This document shows positions 46,678 through 55,474 of a stretch of 64,000 bases of DNA, piece after piece. The stretch is taken from positions 1-64,000 of the forward strand of contig JAFGFU010000025.1 of NCBI GenBank assembly GCA_016930915.1, given 5' to 3'. Position 1 is the stretch's first letter; each line of letters starts with the position of its first letter. Below the pieces are notes generated by a model, which worked only from the letters and a program-made list of their open reading frames with translations, ran no database searches and was not told the origin of the DNA. The position numbers and the translations under genes were made by a program. The DNA is from Campylobacterales bacterium (GTDB lineage Bacteria; Campylobacterota; Campylobacteria; Campylobacterales; Sulfurospirillaceae).

Positions 46678-47034
46678 ATGGATGTATTTAGCGCAACCAG
46701 CAAACAAGTTGGAACAGCAATCGCTCCAAAAATGGCTGATACAGCTCCAGTTAGGGAATTAGAACAGACAAGTGAGGTCAGTAAAACCAATCAAGAACAG
46801 TCCAAACAAAGTGGTGATGTTTTAACACAAACCATTAGTGAACTGAATCAACAGATGGATAAGCTGGAAACCAATATTGCTTTTGGATTCAATGATGAAA
46901 TCAGCATGATGTACGTTAATGTCATGGAAAAAAGCACGGGTAAAACCATTCGTAAGATTCCAACGGAAGAAGCGATGGATCTTTCTGCTAAGATGAGAGA
47001 AATCGTAGGAATAATTTTTGATAAAAAAGGATAA
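46678..47034 (+). CDS. flaG: FlaG-family flagellar protein
   Basis: Affects filament length in this phylum. About 118 residues: a low-complexity first half, then the conserved FlaG core LNQQMDKLETNIAFGFNDEISMMYVNVMEKSTGKTIRKIPTEEAMDLSAKMREIVG. The ATG at 46678 is well spaced from GGAGG; a GTG one codon earlier is less likely. It is first in flaG-fliD-fliS-fliT-like, 3 bases before fliD. Confidence 0.92.
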   Translation: MDVFSATSKQVGTAIAPKMADTAPVRELEQTSEVSKTNQEQSKQSGDVLTQTISELNQQMDKLETNIAFGFNDEISMMYVNVMEKSTGKTIRKIPTEEAMDLSAKMREIVGIIFDKKG

Positions 47035-47037
47035 ACA

Positions 47038-48714
47038 ATGGCAACAGGTAGCCTAAGCTCACTAGGACTTGGTAGTGATGGTGTGCTCAGTTATGATACT
47101 ATTGATAAATTGCGCGCCGTTGATGAAACCGCACAACTTGATCCTATTGATACTAAGTTAGAGACCAATTCAACCAAACAAACAGATCTCTCAACGATTA
47201 CAACATTAGCATCTACACTTAAGGCGTCAACCAGTGCCCTTTCAGATGAGACATCGTACCTTCAACGCTCCACTACCGTTTCAAATGATGCAATAAGCAT
47301 TACAGCAGATGCAGGAACGAATGTACAAGATTTTACAATTCGTGTTGAAGCGCTAGCAAAACAAGATGTTTATCAAAGCACTTCGTATGCAGAGAAGACA
47401 AGTACCTTTGCATCAGGAAGTGATACGATCACCCTTGAATTTGATGGAAAATCGTACGATTTTAGCGTCACAGCAGCAACAACACTCTCTGACTTAGCTG
47501 ATATGATTAACGATAAAATGGATGGAAAAGTGACTGCCTCTTTACTCAACACAGGTGGCACAAATCCTTATCGACTGATCTTAAAGTCTGATAGTACAGG
47601 AGCTGATAATGCCATTACTGTTCAAGCAGGAACATCAACAGATGCCTTAGGCTTAACAAATGCTGATAATCATCTCCAAACAGCCACAGACGCTAGTTTT
47701 ACCTTTAATGGCGTTAGCATTACACGTTCTTCTAATACCATTGATGATTTGATGGTGGGTGTTAACATTACTCTCAATGAAGAACAAACAGGAACTGAAT
47801 CAACCAAAGTTTCTATTACTCAAGATTGGAGTGATGTCAAAGAACAACTCAACAATTTAGTGACGTCTTATAATAATCTTATGTCTAATTTAAAAACAGC
47901 GACTTCTTACAACAGTGAAACGAGTACTGCAGGCGTATTTCAAGGTGTTAGTCAGCTAACCTCTTTAAGTTCAACCCTTCGTAAACAACTTCTCTCCATT
48001 GATGAAGAAGGCAGAAGCTTAATGGATTATGGTATTTCACTGAATTCTTCAGGTCTGCTTGAATTTACAGAGAGTACATTTACCGCTAAAATAAACAGCG
48101 ATCCTAAAGATATTCAAGATTACTTTTCAGGTTCTACGACTTATGCAACTACGACATTTCAAGGGACAAGTGTTGCTTCTGGCGCTCTTAATATCACCTA
48201 TGGTGACTTAACCATTAATGATGTAGGTGTTCGCTTTAGCACAACCGCTGGTGCAACCGCTGAAGAAAATGCGCTTGCTTTGCAAAATGCTATTAATGCA
48301 GCGGGAATTTCAGGTGTAACAGCCAGTGTGGATTCTAACAATGCAATTACGCTTAAAAGTACCACAGGCGAAAATATTGTTATTAGTAGTAAAAGTTCAG
48401 CCCTTGATTCATTAGGACTTAAAGCGACCACGGTTAATAGTTCGAGCACAACACATGTAGGTATGTTTTCTTCTATCAATGACCTGTTAAAAACCTATAC
48501 GGATAGTAGTGAAGGTGTTTTATCTATTTATGCTGAGTCGTTAACAACGGAAAAAACACTCTTGACAGAACAAAGAGCCAAACTGGTAGAAAGTCTTGAC
48601 ACAAAATACGAAGCAATGGCAAAGAAATTTGCTGCTTATGATACGATTATTAATAAACTGACATCTTCATTTCAGTCATTATCGTATCTTATTAACGCAG
48701 ATAGCGACGATTAA
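47038..48714 (+). CDS. fliD: Flagellar cap protein FliD (HAP2)
   Basis: Caps the filament and folds flagellin. The 558-residue protein has the conserved N-terminal FliD region (SSLGLGSDGVLSYDTIDKLRAVDE...LSDETSYLQRSTTVS), a variable middle, and a heptad-rich C-terminus (LLTEQRAKLVESLDTKYEAMAKKFAAYDTIINKLTSSF). It carries no iterated palindrome over 1.7 kb. It sits between flaG and fliS. Confidence 0.95.
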   Translation: MATGSLSSLGLGSDGVLSYDTIDKLRAVDETAQLDPIDTKLETNSTKQTDLSTITTLASTLKASTSALSDETSYLQRSTTVSNDAISITADAGTNVQDFTIRVEALAKQDVYQSTSYAEKTSTFASGSDTITLEFDGKSYDFSVTAATTLSDLADMINDKMDGKVTASLLNTGGTNPYRLILKSDSTGADNAITVQAGTSTDALGLTNADNHLQTATDASFTFNGVSITRSSNTIDDLMVGVNITLNEEQTGTESTKVSITQDWSDVKEQLNNLVTSYNNLMSNLKTATSYNSETSTAGVFQGVSQLTSLSSTLRKQLLSIDEEGRSLMDYGISLNSSGLLEFTESTFTAKINSDPKDIQDYFSGSTTYATTTFQGTSVASGALNITYGDLTINDVGVRFSTTAGATAEENALALQNAINAAGISGVTASVDSNNAITLKSTTGENIVISSKSSALDSLGLKATTVNSSSTTHVGMFSSINDLLKTYTDSSEGVLSIYAESLTTEKTLLTEQRAKLVESLDTKYEAMAKKFAAYDTIINKLTSSFQSLSYLINADSDD

Positions 48715-48731
48715 TTATAAAAGGAAAACTT

Positions 48732-49109
48732 ATGTATACCAATTTAGCTTATTCAACTTATTCACAAAATAATATCTCAATAGAGTCCTCTGAAAAATTG
48801 ATTAAGATGCTCTATGAAGGCGTTTTGCGATTTACTTCCCAAGCTAAAAAAGCAATTGAAGATGGCAATATTGAGAAAAGAACCTATTGGATTAATCGTA
48901 GTGCTGCTATTTTTGCTGAGCTGATTCATTCCCTAAATTATGAAGGTGGAACCATTGCCTATTATTTACGTGGTCTTTACACACAACAATTAAGACTTCT
49001 CACCGAGGCAAATTTACACAACGATGCGACACGCCTTGATGAAGTGCTCAATGTAACCAAAGAATTACTGCAAGCATGGAAAGAAGAAACCGATGAAATC
49101 GTGGATTGA
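48732..49109 (+). CDS. fliS: Flagellin export chaperone FliS
   Basis: Binds the C-terminus of flagellin in the cytoplasm. 125 helical residues: YSTYSQNNISIESSEKLIKMLYEGVLRFTSQAKKAIEDGNIEKRTYWINRSAAIFAELIHSL is a textbook FliS N-terminal half, and ATRLDEVLNVTKELLQAW the C-terminus. It overlaps the next gene by 17 bases. Confidence 0.95.
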   Translation: MYTNLAYSTYSQNNISIESSEKLIKMLYEGVLRFTSQAKKAIEDGNIEKRTYWINRSAAIFAELIHSLNYEGGTIAYYLRGLYTQQLRLLTEANLHNDATRLDEVLNVTKELLQAWKEETDEIVD

Positions 49110-49347
49110 TGCATTTACCGTTGCGGTAGTTGAAGCCAACAGTAAGAGTATTGAAAAGCTTATTTTTGAAATGCCAGAATTTCAGAGTAAAGAGGAGATG
49201 CGTCAAGCATCTGCACTGATTCAAGAAGCTTTGTTGATTATCAAAAATGAAAAAGAAGAGACATGGGCAACCATGCAAAAAATTAAAAAAACACGCAATT
49301 TTCTCACAGGAAGCATTAAATCCCATCAATGTGAATACAGAGGGTAA
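49093..49347 (+). CDS. FliT-position small flagellar protein
   Basis: 84 helical residues (SKSIEKLIFEMPEFQSKEEMRQASALIQEALLIIKNEKEETWATMQKIKKTRNFL). Sequence alone does not identify it. Position after fliS and overlap with it (17 bases) correspond to fliT, the FliD chaperone, and size and helicity fit. Its stop lies in the loop of a terminator hairpin. Confidence 0.65.
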   Translation: MKSWIDAFTVAVVEANSKSIEKLIFEMPEFQSKEEMRQASALIQEALLIIKNEKEETWATMQKIKKTRNFLTGSIKSHQCEYRG

Positions 49348-49357
49348 TTCCCTCTGT
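49337..49357. terminator. Bidirectional terminator after the flaG-fliDS operon
   Basis: Perfect 8-bp stem ACAGAGGG with loop TAATT then CCCTCTGT. It overlaps the 3' ends of two convergent genes: the TAA stop of the FliT-like gene lies in the loop and the symporter stop begins at the last base. Confidence 0.75.
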
Positions 49358-50997
49358 TAATCTTCAAAACATTTTCTAAGCAAAGCTGGACTTTCAGGTT
49401 TGCTCATAAGCGATACCACAATTGCCGTTAATACGGAGAGAGGTAAAGCGATAATGAGTGCGTCCACAAAAATAATTTTTCCACTTAAAAGTGAATCTAC
49501 GCCAAAAAGCACTTTACATAGACCAAGTGCTTTAGCCTCTTGAAAATGAACAAATAAAAGCCAAAATGTTGAAACAAAGGCTCCTACACCCATCGAAGCA
49601 ATCACTCCTTTTTTAGTCATACGTCTCCAAAAAAGCCCTCCTATATATGCAGGTAAAAAAATACTTGCGCATAAAGCAAAAAAGATAGAGGTACTACGGG
49701 CAATAATGGCTGGTTGTTTATCAAAAACATAAGCCAAAGAGACCGAAAGAATAATCATAATAACAACGCCCATGCGTGTAATCAGTAATGAATTTGGATT
49801 GTTTTTACCCACTATTTGCTCAAATACATCTCGCCCAATAGCTGTTCCCATGGCATGAAATTGACTTGAGAGCGTACTCATCGCCGCAGAAATCAGAGCA
49901 AATAAAAAGATAAACGCAAACCATTTTGGCATAGATGCATTAATAAAATGAGGAATGACTTTACCCACACCGCCTGTGCTTTGAAGTGCATTTTTTCCTT
50001 CATTAAATTCGTAATACCATACATTAGAGAGAGAACCTACAATAAAAACAATCCCTGTCATAGCAATAATAAAAACACCGCCAATCAAGACTGCACGATT
50101 GAGCTCATTTTTACTTTTAACGGTCATAAAACGAACCACTAATTGCGGTTGTGCAAGCACACCAATACCCACACCCATGGTAATAGAAGTAATGACAAAC
50201 AACCATCCTTCAGAAAGGAAAAGTGGCATTTTATTCCATCCTTGAAATCCCCAATTCATGGAAAGTTTCATTAAGAAGTCGGGGCTTCCTGCTTGCAATT
50301 CCTTAAGAGAGACATTACTTAATGTAGCAACGGTTTTGCTCCAAACCTCTTCTAATTTAAAAAAACCTACATCAACGCCTCCAACCGATTTGAAAACCAT
50401 TACCAAAAGAATCAACATTGCCATAAACATAATGACACCTTGAAGTGCATCGGTTAACATAACGCCTTTTAAACCGCCTGCTAGCACATATCCAGTAATA
50501 ATAATGGAAAAGACTAACAAAGCCATATGATAATCAACTTTAAAATATGCCACAATGAATTCTGTCCCTCCAATTAAAACAGCCGAAGCATACAATGGCA
50601 TAAAAAAAGCAATTAAAACACCGCCAAAAATTTGAATGAATTTAGAGTTAAAACGCCTTCCTAATAATTCAGGAAAAGTGTGAGCATTCAGCCTTATCCC
50701 CATTTTTCGTGTGGGATTGCCTAAAAAAACAAAAGCAACAAAAACGCCAATGAAAATATTGCAAAACGTAAGCCATAACAACGAGTTTCCAAGCCATGCA
50801 GCCACACCTCCAAACCCTACAATGGCAGCGGTTGAAATAAACGTTGCCCCATAACTTAGCGCCATAACAAAAGGATGGGTATTGCCTCCAGCGATGAGAT
50901 AATCTGCTGAATTTTTTGTTTGCTTATACCCTATAAATCCCAAATACCCCAAAACAAGAAGATAGAGAATAATAATAATATTTTCAAACATACCCAT
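49357..50997 (-). CDS. Sodium/solute symporter (SSS family)
   Basis: 546 residues and about 13 membrane helices. FVMALSYGATFISTAAIVGFGGVAAWLG near residue 44, RRFNSKFIQIFGG, and ALISAAMSTLSSQFHAMGTAIGRDVFEQ near residue 365 are typical of the acetate/proline/pantothenate group. The last of these includes the sodium-site serines. The substrate cannot be stated. The ATG overlaps the stop of a 55-residue partner gene as TAATG. Confidence 0.9.
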   Translation of the reverse strand: MGMFENIIIILYLLVLGYLGFIGYKQTKNSADYLIAGGNTHPFVMALSYGATFISTAAIVGFGGVAAWLGNSLLWLTFCNIFIGVFVAFVFLGNPTRKMGIRLNAHTFPELLGRRFNSKFIQIFGGVLIAFFMPLYASAVLIGGTEFIVAYFKVDYHMALLVFSIIITGYVLAGGLKGVMLTDALQGVIMFMAMLILLVMVFKSVGGVDVGFFKLEEVWSKTVATLSNVSLKELQAGSPDFLMKLSMNWGFQGWNKMPLFLSEGWLFVITSITMGVGIGVLAQPQLVVRFMTVKSKNELNRAVLIGGVFIIAMTGIVFIVGSLSNVWYYEFNEGKNALQSTGGVGKVIPHFINASMPKWFAFIFLFALISAAMSTLSSQFHAMGTAIGRDVFEQIVGKNNPNSLLITRMGVVIMIILSVSLAYVFDKQPAIIARSTSIFFALCASIFLPAYIGGLFWRRMTKKGVIASMGVGAFVSTFWLLFVHFQEAKALGLCKVLFGVDSLLSGKIIFVDALIIALPLSVLTAIVVSLMSKPESPALLRKCFED

Positions 50998-51164
50998 TAC
51001 AAATCCTTATTGATTTTTGCTTCATCTTTATCCCACGTCTTCGTGTTCAGCGTTTTTTCTTCTTTATCTTTATTCCAGTAAACAATGCCATAAATGACAC
51101 ATAAAATGGCACTAGCATTCATAAGCCAAAATGCCAATCCAACACCCAAATCAAATGTTTCCAT
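50997..51164 (-). CDS. Symporter small accessory membrane protein
   Basis: 55 residues: one hydrophobic segment (about residues 8-30, VGLAFWLMNASAILCVIYGIVYW) followed by a strongly charged tail. An AGAGG ribosome site precedes the ATG. Its stop and the symporter start share a base (TAATG), so the two are translationally coupled. The pattern fits the small accessory proteins found beside some SSS symporters in anaerobes and Campylobacterota; its function is thought to be assembly or stability but that is inference. Confidence 0.8.
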   Translation of the reverse strand: METFDLGVGLAFWLMNASAILCVIYGIVYWNKDKEEKTLNTKTWDKDEAKINKDL

Positions 51165-51276
51165 ACGTACCTCTTTTTTGCAAAGTTTTCAAAAAGTAAT
51201 ATAAATCACTTTAATTCATTCTCATTTAAAACATATTTCTTACATAAAAAATCTTTAAAGTTTCAAAATTCCCCAT

Positions 51277-51288
51277 TTTACATGTAAA
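51277..51288. repeat. TTTACATGTAAA palindrome, copy 14
   Basis: Intergenic, about 100 bases upstream of iorA. Confidence 0.95.
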
Positions 51289-51297
51289 GATTTTTCT

Positions 51298-51325
51298 CTT
51301 ATCTCTTAGATAAGTAAATTATAAT
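51298..51325 (+). promoter_or_regulatory. iorA promoter region with inverted repeat
   Basis: TATAAT at 51320-51325 is a good -10. Just upstream lies a 7-bp dyad, CTTATCT-CTT-AGATAAG (51298-51314), over the -35 zone, a likely operator for a regulator of the ior-paaK operon. Confidence 0.5.
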
Positions 51326-51376
51326 CTTTGTTTCAATACCCTTTAAAACATTAAGATACAGATGGAGCACAGCACT

Positions 51377-53188
51377 ATGAAACAGATTTTAATGGGCAAT
51401 GAAGCGATTGCTCTAGGACTTATTCATTCAGGCGTTGATATGGTCTCAGGTTATCCAGGTACGCCCTCGAGTGAGATCTTAGGAAATTTTCAAAAATTTC
51501 GTGATAAAAATAGCTTAGAAGCTTATGCTCAATGGTCAACCAATGAAAAAGTAGGCTTTGAAGTAGCCTATGCGGGAGCAATTTCGGGCAAACGAACCTG
51601 TACCACCATGAAGCAAGTTGGGCTTAACGTTGCGAGCGATGCGCTCATGAGTGCGTCTTACATTGGACTTAAAGGCGCAATGCTTTTAGTCTCCTGTGAT
51701 GACCCTGGCTTTTACTCCTCTCAAACCGAACAAGATAGCCGAAGTTTTGCTAAATTTGCCAAAATTCCCGTGCTTGATCCTGCTACCCCACAAGAAGCGT
51801 ACGATATGGTGAAAATAGGCATACAACTCTCTCATGATTTTGAAACCATTGTTATGCTTCGTCCAGTGATGCGTGTTAGCCATGCCAGAGAGATTTGCGA
51901 TGTGGATGAATCTTTACATGTAAAAGCAAATGAAGGCAATTTTGAGCGAAATATTCCTCGTTGGGGTGCTGTGCCACCAGCAGGTCGTTTTAGACAAGGC
52001 TTAGAGCAAATAGAACGCCTTGAAGCCCTTAAAATGTGGAATTGGGATCATTTAATTAAACCTAAAATACATGCTTTAAAAGGCGAAAATATCCTGTGTT
52101 TAACCAGTGGAACGGGTGATGGCTACGTTAAAGAAGCGATAGAAGAGTTAGAGATTAAAGCTGATATCTTAAAACTTGATATGCCCTACCCACTTCCCAA
52201 AGAAAAGCTTGAAGCCCTGTTTAAAGACTACGATAAAATTATTATTTTTGAAGAGAGTTACCCCTGTATTGAAGAGCAATTAAGCTCACCAAAATTGTAT
52301 GGAAAACTTACCAAACACCTGCATCTTATTGATGAATTTTCCAAAGATAAAGTCTTAGATGCATTGGTTAAAACTGGTGTGATGAAAGCAACCTCTGCGT
52401 ATAAAAGTGAAAAATACACCGAGGAACTGCCTAAACGACCACCTAATATGTGTCCAGGTTGTCCACACCGTGATGTGCATTTTGCGATTACTAAAGTTTT
52501 TAAAAAGAAAAAATCCATCTATACATCAGACATTGGCTGTTACACATTAGGGCTGAATCAAGCAGCTATTGACACCATTTTGTGTATGGGCGCTAGTATT
52601 TCAATGGCGAGTGGTTTTAGTATTTCAGACCCTGATAAAACGGTTATTGCAACGATAGGCGACAGTACCTTTTTACATTCAGGTGTTGCGCCACTGATCA
52701 ATGCAATCTCTCAAAACCATCGATTTGTTTTAGTCATTTTAGACAATTCTACCACGGCTATGACAGGGCGTCAAACGACACCAGAGCGCTCCAATCCAGC
52801 ACAAATTGATATTAAACGTATTGTAGAAGGGTGTGGCGTACACTGTCATGAATATGTGTACGAACCACATTTGGAAAAAACCGTTGATTTTATAAAATCG
52901 TTACAAGAAGCCTATAAAAATGCCACGGCACCCGTTGTAGCCGTTATTCGAGAATTTTGTGTGCTGGATAAAGAGAATGTACCTTCTTACATAGGTTCTA
53001 TTACTGTGGAAATAGATCCAGATAAATGTGTCGCCTGTGATGCCTGTATTACTCACTACAAGTGCCCACCACTGCATTACAATGAAGCAGGGAAAATGGA
53101 AATCGATTCTTTCTTATGTGCGGAGTGTGGCTCATGTTTAGAGGTTATCTGCCCTACGGGTGCGTTCGTAAAAAAAGAGGAGGCATAG
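51377..53188 (+). CDS. iorA: Indolepyruvate:ferredoxin oxidoreductase alpha subunit
   Basis: Oxidatively decarboxylates aryl pyruvates (indole-, phenyl-, hydroxyphenylpyruvate) to aryl-acetyl-CoA with ferredoxin. About 603 residues. MGNEAIALGLIHSGVDMVSGYPGTPSSEI is the N-terminal pyrimidine domain, MCPGCPHRDVHF and IGDSTFLHSG belong to the TPP domain, and the C-terminus holds two [4Fe-4S] ferredoxin motifs (CVACDAC and CAECGSC). I choose the ATG at 51377 since GGAGC lies 8 bases before it; the ATG at 51362 has no ribosome site. It starts iorA-iorB-paaK-ACT-paaK. Confidence 0.95.
   Translation: MKQILMGNEAIALGLIHSGVDMVSGYPGTPSSEILGNFQKFRDKNSLEAYAQWSTNEKVGFEVAYAGAISGKRTCTTMKQVGLNVASDALMSASYIGLKGAMLLVSCDDPGFYSSQTEQDSRSFAKFAKIPVLDPATPQEAYDMVKIGIQLSHDFETIVMLRPVMRVSHAREICDVDESLHVKANEGNFERNIPRWGAVPPAGRFRQGLEQIERLEALKMWNWDHLIKPKIHALKGENILCLTSGTGDGYVKEAIEELEIKADILKLDMPYPLPKEKLEALFKDYDKIIIFEESYPCIEEQLSSPKLYGKLTKHLHLIDEFSKDKVLDALVKTGVMKATSAYKSEKYTEELPKRPPNMCPGCPHRDVHFAITKVFKKKKSIYTSDIGCYTLGLNQAAIDTILCMGASISMASGFSISDPDKTVIATIGDSTFLHSGVAPLINAISQNHRFVLVILDNSTTAMTGRQTTPERSNPAQIDIKRIVEGCGVHCHEYVYEPHLEKTVDFIKSLQEAYKNATAPVVAVIREFCVLDKENVPSYIGSITVEIDPDKCVACDACITHYKCPPLHYNEAGKMEIDSFLCAECGSCLEVICPTGAFVKKEEA
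51913..51924. repeat. TTTACATGTAAA palindrome, copy 15
   Basis: Inside iorA, read as LHVK. Confidence 0.95.
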
Positions 53189-53192
53189 TTTT

Positions 53193-53729
53193 ATGAAATA
53201 TCAAATTGTCATTGCAGGTATTGGTGGACAAGGTGCTGTTTTTTTAGTCAAGGTATTAAGCATTGCCTCTGCGATTAAAAATCAAAAATGTTTAGGAACT
53301 GAAAATCACGGCATGTCTCAACGAGGTGGTTCGGTTTCGTGTTATGTAAAAATTGGTGAGTTTTACGCCCCCGCTATTGATGAAGGGCAAGCTGATTTGC
53401 TCATAGCATTAGAGGGAAATGAGGCGCTTCGAAATATTCAATATTTGAGTCAAGAAAAAGGCGTCATTATCGTAAATTCCGATCACAATTTTCCAAAACT
53501 GAGCTTTGAAACGCACAGCATTGATGCTTTTTCTAAAGCCAAAGCGAAAGCCTTTCCCATTAATGCGCTGAATGTCTATATGCTAGGTGTTACCCTCGCA
53601 AAAGATGCCCATTTTCCTTTTACATGTAAAGAGATTGAAGAGGCTATTACCCAAATGAATCCTAAAGTAGCGGAAAAAAATATTGCTGTGCTGCATCAAG
53701 GAATTAACGATACAAAGGGCATAAAATGA
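53193..53729 (+). CDS. iorB: Indolepyruvate:ferredoxin oxidoreductase beta subunit
   Basis: Gamma-type domain partner of IorA. 178 residues: VIAGIGGQGAVFLVKVLSIAS at the N-terminus, then GTENHGMSQRGGSVSCYVKIG, both family signatures. It lies 4 bases after iorA and overlaps the first paaK as ATGA. One exact palindrome is read as FTCK. Confidence 0.94.
   Translation: MKYQIVIAGIGGQGAVFLVKVLSIASAIKNQKCLGTENHGMSQRGGSVSCYVKIGEFYAPAIDEGQADLLIALEGNEALRNIQYLSQEKGVIIVNSDHNFPKLSFETHSIDAFSKAKAKAFPINALNVYMLGVTLAKDAHFPFTCKEIEEAITQMNPKVAEKNIAVLHQGINDTKGIK
53619..53630. repeat. TTTACATGTAAA palindrome, copy 16
   Basis: Inside iorB, read as FTCK. Confidence 0.95.
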
Positions 53730-55027
53730 TTTGGTCAGCAGAAGAGACACTGCCTCACTATAAACTTCGCTCACTCCAAACAGCCCGTTTAAAATATACC
53801 GTAGCACGTGTCTGTGCCAATGTTCCTTTTTATCAGAAAAAATTTGCAGATCTTGGCATTACGACCGATGATATTCATAGTATTGATGATATTTCTAAAC
53901 TTCCTTTTACCAAAAAACAAGATTTGCGTGACAACTACCCATTTGGGCTTTTTGCAGTAAAAAAAGATGCCATTGTTCGTGTACATAGTAGCAGTGGAAC
54001 CACAGGTAAACCTACGGTTGTGGGCTATACTAAAGCCGATTTAGAAATGTGGAATGAAGTCATGGCACGTGTATTTACTATGGCAGGCGTTAACTCAGAA
54101 GATACTGTACATAATGCTTATGGTTATGGGCTTTTTACAGGAGGACTAGGGCTTCACTATGGTGCAGAAACGGTGGGAGCAACCGTTGTGCCTAGTTCAG
54201 GTGGTTTTACCTCACGCCAACTGATGCTCATGAAAGATTTTGGAGCGACGGTTTTAACTTCAACACCCTCCTTTGCCTTGCACATGGCAGAAGCCGCTTT
54301 GAGCGAGGGGTATGATATACGTAATGATTTTACGCTTAAATGCGGTATTTTTGGTGCAGAACCCACAAGCCTTGGACTTAAAGAAGAAGTAGCTCGTGTC
54401 TGGGGTATTCACTACTGTGAAATTTATGGTCTCTCTGAAATTATAGGTCCAGGGGTAGCGAGTAACTGTTTTGAAAGCAAAGATTTGCACATTTTTGAAG
54501 ACCATTTTTACCCTGAAATCATTGATCCTAAAACACTTGAAGTCTTACCTTATGGTGAAAAAGGTGAATTGGTTATTACCTCTTTAACCAAACAAGCTTT
54601 TCCTATTATTCGCTACCGAACAGGTGACATTAGCTCTTTAGATCGAACACCTTGCACCTGTGGACGAACGCATGTGCGTATGAAAAGCGTCATGGGACGT
54701 GTCGATGACATGCTCATCGTCAACGGCGTCAACGTTTTTCCTTCACAAGTGGAACATGTGCTCTCCAACATTGATGGCATTACGCTTAATTATCAAATTA
54801 TCGCCGATAAAAAAGGCTATCTTGATAAACTTGAAATCATGGTAGAAGTCACGGAAGATATGCCATTAGACAGCATTGGCGCTTTAGAAAACGTCAAGAA
54901 AAAAATCCAACACGAACTGCTTAACAACCTCTACATTAACGCCGAAATCAAACTTGTTGAACCACGAACTATTGAGCGAAGTGTTGGTAAAGCAGTACGT
55001 GTTATAGACAAAAGGAGTCTTTCATGA
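53726..55027 (+). CDS. paaK: Phenylacetate-CoA ligase, copy 1
   Basis: AMP-forming ligase that joins aryl acetates and CoA; it can also run toward ATP formation with the IorAB product. 433 residues. AMP-binding loop HSSSGTTGKPTVVGYT near residue 90, FGAEPTSLGLKEEVARVWG, and IYGLSEIIGPGVASNC near residue 232, plus a C-terminal RYRTGDISSLD with two CxC-like cysteines (CTCGR). It is closely similar to the second copy at 55475. Confidence 0.94.
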   Translation: MIWSAEETLPHYKLRSLQTARLKYTVARVCANVPFYQKKFADLGITTDDIHSIDDISKLPFTKKQDLRDNYPFGLFAVKKDAIVRVHSSSGTTGKPTVVGYTKADLEMWNEVMARVFTMAGVNSEDTVHNAYGYGLFTGGLGLHYGAETVGATVVPSSGGFTSRQLMLMKDFGATVLTSTPSFALHMAEAALSEGYDIRNDFTLKCGIFGAEPTSLGLKEEVARVWGIHYCEIYGLSEIIGPGVASNCFESKDLHIFEDHFYPEIIDPKTLEVLPYGEKGELVITSLTKQAFPIIRYRTGDISSLDRTPCTCGRTHVRMKSVMGRVDDMLIVNGVNVFPSQVEHVLSNIDGITLNYQIIADKKGYLDKLEIMVEVTEDMPLDSIGALENVKKKIQHELLNNLYINAEIKLVEPRTIERSVGKAVRVIDKRSLS

Positions 55028-55458
55028 AATACAACATCAAACAACTCTCTGTTTTTTTAGAAAACAAAGCAGGAGAACTCTGCGAATTTACACGCATTCT
55101 CTCTAAAAATGGCATCTCCATAAAATCTATTTTACTGGCAGACTCCACCGATTTTGGTTTGGTGCGTACTATTGTCGATAATCCTGAAAAAGCCAAAACT
55201 ATCTTAGAAGATGAAGGTTTTAGTGTCCGTTTTACGGATGTCTTTGGCGTTAAAATTGAAGATGTAGTGGGTAGTTTTGACAAAGTTGTCAGTACCCTCT
55301 CAGAAGCAAAAATCAACATTCTCTACACGTATAGCTTTTATGAAGCCAATACTGGCATTTTCATTTTTAGTGTGCCAAAAGAGCGTTTTGATGATGCCAT
55401 AGAAGCACTCAAAGCAAACAATATTGAGATTGTTCACGCCAAACACTTTTACATGTAA
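55024..55458 (+). CDS. Tandem ACT-domain protein
   Basis: 144 residues made of two ACT-like units (QLSVFLENKAGELCEFTRILSKNGISIKSI, and VVSTLSEAKINILYTYSFYEANTGIFIFSV). ACT domains bind amino acids. Between two phenylacetate-CoA ligases, an aromatic amino acid sensor is likely; similar proteins are often near iorAB-paaK. Its ATG overlaps the paaK stop (ATGA) and its C-terminal FYM-stop is built from an iterated palindrome. Confidence 0.9.
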   Translation: MKYNIKQLSVFLENKAGELCEFTRILSKNGISIKSILLADSTDFGLVRTIVDNPEKAKTILEDEGFSVRFTDVFGVKIEDVVGSFDKVVSTLSEAKINILYTYSFYEANTGIFIFSVPKERFDDAIEALKANNIEIVHAKHFYM

Positions 55459-55459
55459 A
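55448..55459. repeat. TTTACATGTAAA palindrome, copy 17
   Basis: Provides the last residues and the TAA stop of the ACT-domain gene. Confidence 0.95.
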
Positions 55460-55474
55460 GAATGGAACAGCGAA

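Noticed and set aside
51298-51314. Dyad upstream of iorA as terminator of the symporter transcript
   Set aside because: The symporter genes run the other way and end at 49357; the dyad overlaps the iorA -35 zone and fits an operator better.
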